Positions 61,528 through 64,000 of a DNA stretch of 64,000 nt are shown one piece after another. The notes beneath the pieces were generated by a model. The model did not search any database. It worked only from the letters and a program-made list of their open reading frames with translations, and was not told the DNA's origin. Position numbers and translations under genes: made by a program. Source of the stretch: Thiomicrorhabdus sp. zzn3 (GTDB lineage Bacteria > Pseudomonadota > Gammaproteobacteria > Thiomicrospirales > Thiomicrospiraceae); contig NZ_JARUQS010000001.1 of the NCBI RefSeq assembly GCF_029767755.1, positions 868,001 to 932,000 on the forward strand. The letters are read 5' to 3'. Each line of letters opens with the position of its first letter. Position 1 is the first letter of the stretch.

Positions 61528-61766
61528 GTTCCTAAGTAAGCGTACAATTTAAAACTAAAAACAACATAGCAAAAAAAACCGGTTTTTTCTTGAGATAAGT
61601 CAAAATTGCTCTCATCACAATGTAATTATTTTCTAATTTCCCCCAAAAGGGGGATGTTGTTTAATACGCATTATTTTATACTTAAATTGAACGACTAAAA
61701 ATGAATCCATGAAATCTATTATTTATTGATTAGGTTGTCGTGAATCAATTGACTAAGAGGTACGAG
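61528..61766. promoter_or_regulatory. Divergent promoter region with candidate LuxR operator
   Basis: 239 bases between luxR-type and sorted-protein genes. TCCCCC-AAAA-GGGGGA (61639-61654) is an inverted repeat almost exactly midway between the two start codons, a likely operator. AAAAAACCGGTTTTTT (61573-61588) is a second perfect palindrome near the regulator side. Confidence 0.65.
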
Positions 61767-63344
61767 ATGAAGAAACAAAAGCTATTTAAATTAAGTATGA
61801 TCGCGGCAGCCTGCGTGACTGCCATGAGTTCTGCCCAAGCGGATAGGATTAGTGGGATTCAGGAGACGAATGTCGGTACTCAGAGTTCCGTTGTACAGGC
61901 TTATGACTTTGATTCTTTAGTTCAATTTGGATTTGGTGGTTGGGATCATTCAAATGTCTCCGTTAAAATTGTAAATGCTGAAACGGGCGAAGAGATCACC
62001 ACTAAAAGTTTTGATCCTGATACAGGCACTTACTCCGCAATGGTTGAAGGGGAATCTTTTGCCAGCTTTATTCATGACGGTACCAATGTGGATACGTCAA
62101 CGGCGAAATTGACCGGTAAAGATTGGCCGGTTGGTGAACCTTCCGGGGTTAAGGTTCTTACAGATACGGATACGGTCTATATGGCTAATGGCAAGCCTGC
62201 GAGCTGTATTTTAAGCACGTCGTTTCATCCTTTTTCGGATGATGAAAAATATGTTGACGGCACTAAGACCTTGCCAGATGGAGCAACGTTGGATGACGGA
62301 TTGTTAAATTCAAATGTTGTAAACCCAACCATGTGTGACAGTGCGTTCCAAACCCATAAACGCTTTAAAGTCAGTGCATTGCCAGGTTCTATTGCTGATA
62401 ACGGCTCAGGTAGTCCTGTCGCTATCGATATGGTTTTCAATGTTGAAGATGCTGCGAACCCCGAGGGGGGCGACGCTACCCGTTATATGGTTTTGCAAAA
62501 GCTGAACAACTACACTGATAAACACTTGAAAGGCTTTACCCTGCAGGTGGGCAGCGGTGTCGGTACGAGCTTTGTTGCGAATACAACATCTACAGTAGAA
62601 TTGTCTGATGGTGTTGGTGAAAAACCTGAAGGTGGCGATATCTGGGATGCAAATGATATGGCTACGTTCTCTGCTGGTCTGTTTGGACCAGGTGACGACA
62701 AGCATGATCCGGGCTTCTTTGATAACACAACCAGAGCCGGTTTTTATGCGGCAGAAACAGCAGTCGCGCCCAAAAATGAAATTACATCCGGTGCCGTCCT
62801 GTCGGACACCTATGAGAACCTGTTTGGCAGTAAGTGGTTGCCAAGTATTTACGAACCAAAAGGGATTTTCTACGACTTCGATAACAATCCGGCGACCGAT
62901 GACCGCTTGGTTGCATGGTGGGGGGACAATCCGAATACCGCAGCAGAAGATTATATGTGGCTGAAAGGCGCGGCTGATGATTACGCTCCTGCCACTGCCG
63001 AAGAGTTGGAAGCGTGGGCCACCAGCGAGGAGCCCTATTATATTGGCGGCATTGAGGATGTACTGAACCTTGGGTTGAGCTATATCATCGATGTGGGTGA
63101 TGTCACTGCTGACAATGGAACTTTTACCTTGAGAATGATTCCTTTGGTGGATGAAACCAAAACGGATTATGTACCTGGCTTTACTGAGGATGAAAACCAG
63201 CCTCCGGCTGATTTGGAGGGGTACATCTCTGACAGCGACAGTAAAGGCATTTTCAGCGCATATGACAATACCAGTTTACTGGCAACGGTTTTAGGCTTCT
63301 TGGGTCTGGGTGCTTTGGTGGCTCGACGCAAACTGTCTAAGTGA
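61767..63344 (+). CDS. Secreted protein with C-terminal exosortase-type sorting tail
   Basis: A 525-residue exported protein. The N-terminal signal is MKKQKLFKLSMIAAACVTAM with a SAQA-type cleavage near residue 26; ATG at 61767 has AAGAGG upstream, better than the GTG at 61740. The mature region is acidic and Gly/Asp/Thr-rich, without a recognised catalytic motif. The C-terminus has a short polar segment (AYDNTS), a hydrophobic helix (LLATVLGFLGLGALVA) and a basic end RRKLSK, the tripartite layout of PEP-CTERM-type signals but without the P-E-P motif. It may belong to an NCBI choice-of-anchor family, which is not confirmed. The adjacent exosortase is the probable processing enzyme. Confidence 0.82.
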   Translation: MKKQKLFKLSMIAAACVTAMSSAQADRISGIQETNVGTQSSVVQAYDFDSLVQFGFGGWDHSNVSVKIVNAETGEEITTKSFDPDTGTYSAMVEGESFASFIHDGTNVDTSTAKLTGKDWPVGEPSGVKVLTDTDTVYMANGKPASCILSTSFHPFSDDEKYVDGTKTLPDGATLDDGLLNSNVVNPTMCDSAFQTHKRFKVSALPGSIADNGSGSPVAIDMVFNVEDAANPEGGDATRYMVLQKLNNYTDKHLKGFTLQVGSGVGTSFVANTTSTVELSDGVGEKPEGGDIWDANDMATFSAGLFGPGDDKHDPGFFDNTTRAGFYAAETAVAPKNEITSGAVLSDTYENLFGSKWLPSIYEPKGIFYDFDNNPATDDRLVAWWGDNPNTAAEDYMWLKGAADDYAPATAEELEAWATSEEPYYIGGIEDVLNLGLSYIIDVGDVTADNGTFTLRMIPLVDETKTDYVPGFTEDENQPPADLEGYISDSDSKGIFSAYDNTSLLATVLGFLGLGALVARRKLSK

Positions 63345-63392
63345 TTTCTCGCTAGCGCTGCTTAGCAACAATTAAAAGGGCACACCATTCAG

Positions 63393-63908
63393 ATGTTACG
63401 GTTTTCAATAAGCTATTTCATCTGGATGGGATTGCTCTTTTTTTTATTCTTTTTTTCCGATATCAGCCCTTTTTTTGTTATCAATGAGCTGCAAACGCAG
63501 TTGACTATATCAATTACCCAGAGCTGGGTATCCCTATTTAACCTACCTGTTTTGATTCAAGCAGATACACTGATTCTGCAGAATGGCGTGCATTTGCAAA
63601 TATTGCATGAATGCAACGGTCTGACACCGTTTTTACTCTATGCGGCTGCAATACTGGCTTATCCTGCTTATACTCGGGCAAAAGTGAAGTGGCTGTTTTT
63701 CGGTTACATTTTGCTCGTGGGGATCAATACCTTAAGAATGCTTTTTATTACTTTAGTGGTGATGGATTACCCAGAACAGTTTTATCTGGTGCACGATTGG
63801 ATCGGTCGTTATGCGGTGGCCATACTTACTGTTGCATTGTTTTTTTGGTTTACTGAACGTGTTCAGGTTAGAGGCGTTAATCACAATAAAAATGAGATCG
63901 TAACCTGA
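63393..63908 (+). CDS. Short exosortase/archaeosortase-family transpeptidase
   Basis: A 171-residue integral membrane protein with about five helices. The catalytic triad expected for the family is visible: C74 in ILHECNGLTPFLLYAA, R115 in INTLRMLFITL and H134 in YLVHDWIGRY. The short length and absence of an extra C-terminal domain resemble XrtH-type exosortases rather than EpsH/XrtA, but the subtype is not certain. It starts 48 bases after the sorted protein, with which it probably shares a transcript. A CAGGCCTG copy begins two bases after its stop. Confidence 0.88.
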   Translation: MLRFSISYFIWMGLLFFLFFFSDISPFFVINELQTQLTISITQSWVSLFNLPVLIQADTLILQNGVHLQILHECNGLTPFLLYAAAILAYPAYTRAKVKWLFFGYILLVGINTLRMLFITLVVMDYPEQFYLVHDWIGRYAVAILTVALFFWFTERVQVRGVNHNKNEIVT

Positions 63909-63909
63909 A

Positions 63910-63917
63910 CAGGCCTG
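63910..63917. repeat. CAGGCCTG element after the exosortase gene
   Basis: An exact copy in the context TGAACAGGCCTGCTGA, two bases after the stop codon. The remaining sequence to 64000 holds no gene that can be recognised. Confidence 0.75.
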
Positions 63918-64000
63918 CTGAAAAGAGTTTTTCCCAGGGCCTTGAAAGTTTGTTTAGCACTTTTGCGTGCCTTGAATTGACAGCCTATACCCCCTCCAGT

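Noticed and set aside
61573-61588. AAAAAACCGGTTTTTT palindrome as a terminator
   Set aside because: It lies at the 5' side of both divergent genes and its stem has no room for a proper loop; it could be a binding site or chance, so it is only mentioned within the promoter region.

Overview
This window is chromosomal DNA from a gammaproteobacterium. The evidence is gene content (HflD, MnmA, RoxA, AcnB, ClpS/ClpA/Aat, SdhE) and gene order that matches blocks known from Escherichia coli and Vibrio: hflD-mnmA-rluE-icd, clpS-clpA-infA-aat, roxA-purB, rimP-nusA-infB-rbfA-truB-rpsO-pnp, and uvrC-pgsA followed by tRNA-Gly, tRNA-Cys and tRNA-Leu. The genus cannot be fixed from sequence reading alone. 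No insertion sequence, prophage, CRISPR array or rRNA gene was seen.

Layout. 1-9.3 kb: purA (cut by the left edge), a lone CheY-like receiver, ppiD, a cupin, hflD, mnmA, rluE and a monomeric-type icd. 9.4-13.2 kb: accessory genes (REC-REC-GGDEF protein, host-attachment-like protein, YjdM/PhnA-like protein, J-domain protein). 13.4-21.1 kb: clpS-clpA, infA, an sdhCDAB-sdhE operon lying between infA and aat, then aat. 21.4-25.5 kb: dnaE and thpR. 25.9-32.9 kb: an acetate module (acs, yjcH, actP, a CNB-CBS-DUF294 protein, a DEDDh exonuclease). 33-43.2 kb: the transcription, translation and RNA-decay block rimP-nusA-infB-rbfA-truB, a methyltransferase, a CNB protein, rpsO and pnp. 43.4-55.7 kb: an M16C protease, a CHMI-family protein, a CnoX-like co-chaperone, DUF1810, a membrane protein, roxA, purB, acnB and an SppA-type peptidase. 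55.8-58.9 kb: uvrC, pgsA and three tRNAs. 59-63.9 kb: an accessory tail with a PAS-GGDEF cyclase, a small secreted glycine-rich protein, a LuxR-type regulator, a large secreted protein with a C-terminal sorting-signal-like tail, and a short exosortase-family enzyme directly downstream of it.

Metabolic reading: AcnB, monomeric isocitrate dehydrogenase and succinate dehydrogenase with its FAD-assembly factor give TCA-cycle steps. Acs, YjcH and ActP give acetate uptake and activation. ClpS, ClpA and Aat form the N-degron branch of proteolysis.

The two most notable signals are the following. (1) A family of 8-bp palindromes, CAGGCCTG, occurs at least 27 times by hand count where about one copy is expected by chance. 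Two thirds of the copies are intergenic, mostly at gene 3' ends, and several are expanded into perfect 24-36 bp palindromes that form intrinsic terminators. (2) A compact exosortase plus single-substrate locus sits next to a LuxR regulator, with a TCCCCC-AAAA-GGGGGA inverted repeat between the divergent genes. Other structures without an assigned role are a 129-bp imperfect palindrome between purB and roxA, a promoter-plus-terminator leader ahead of rimP, and a 13-bp perfect stem just upstream of pnp.
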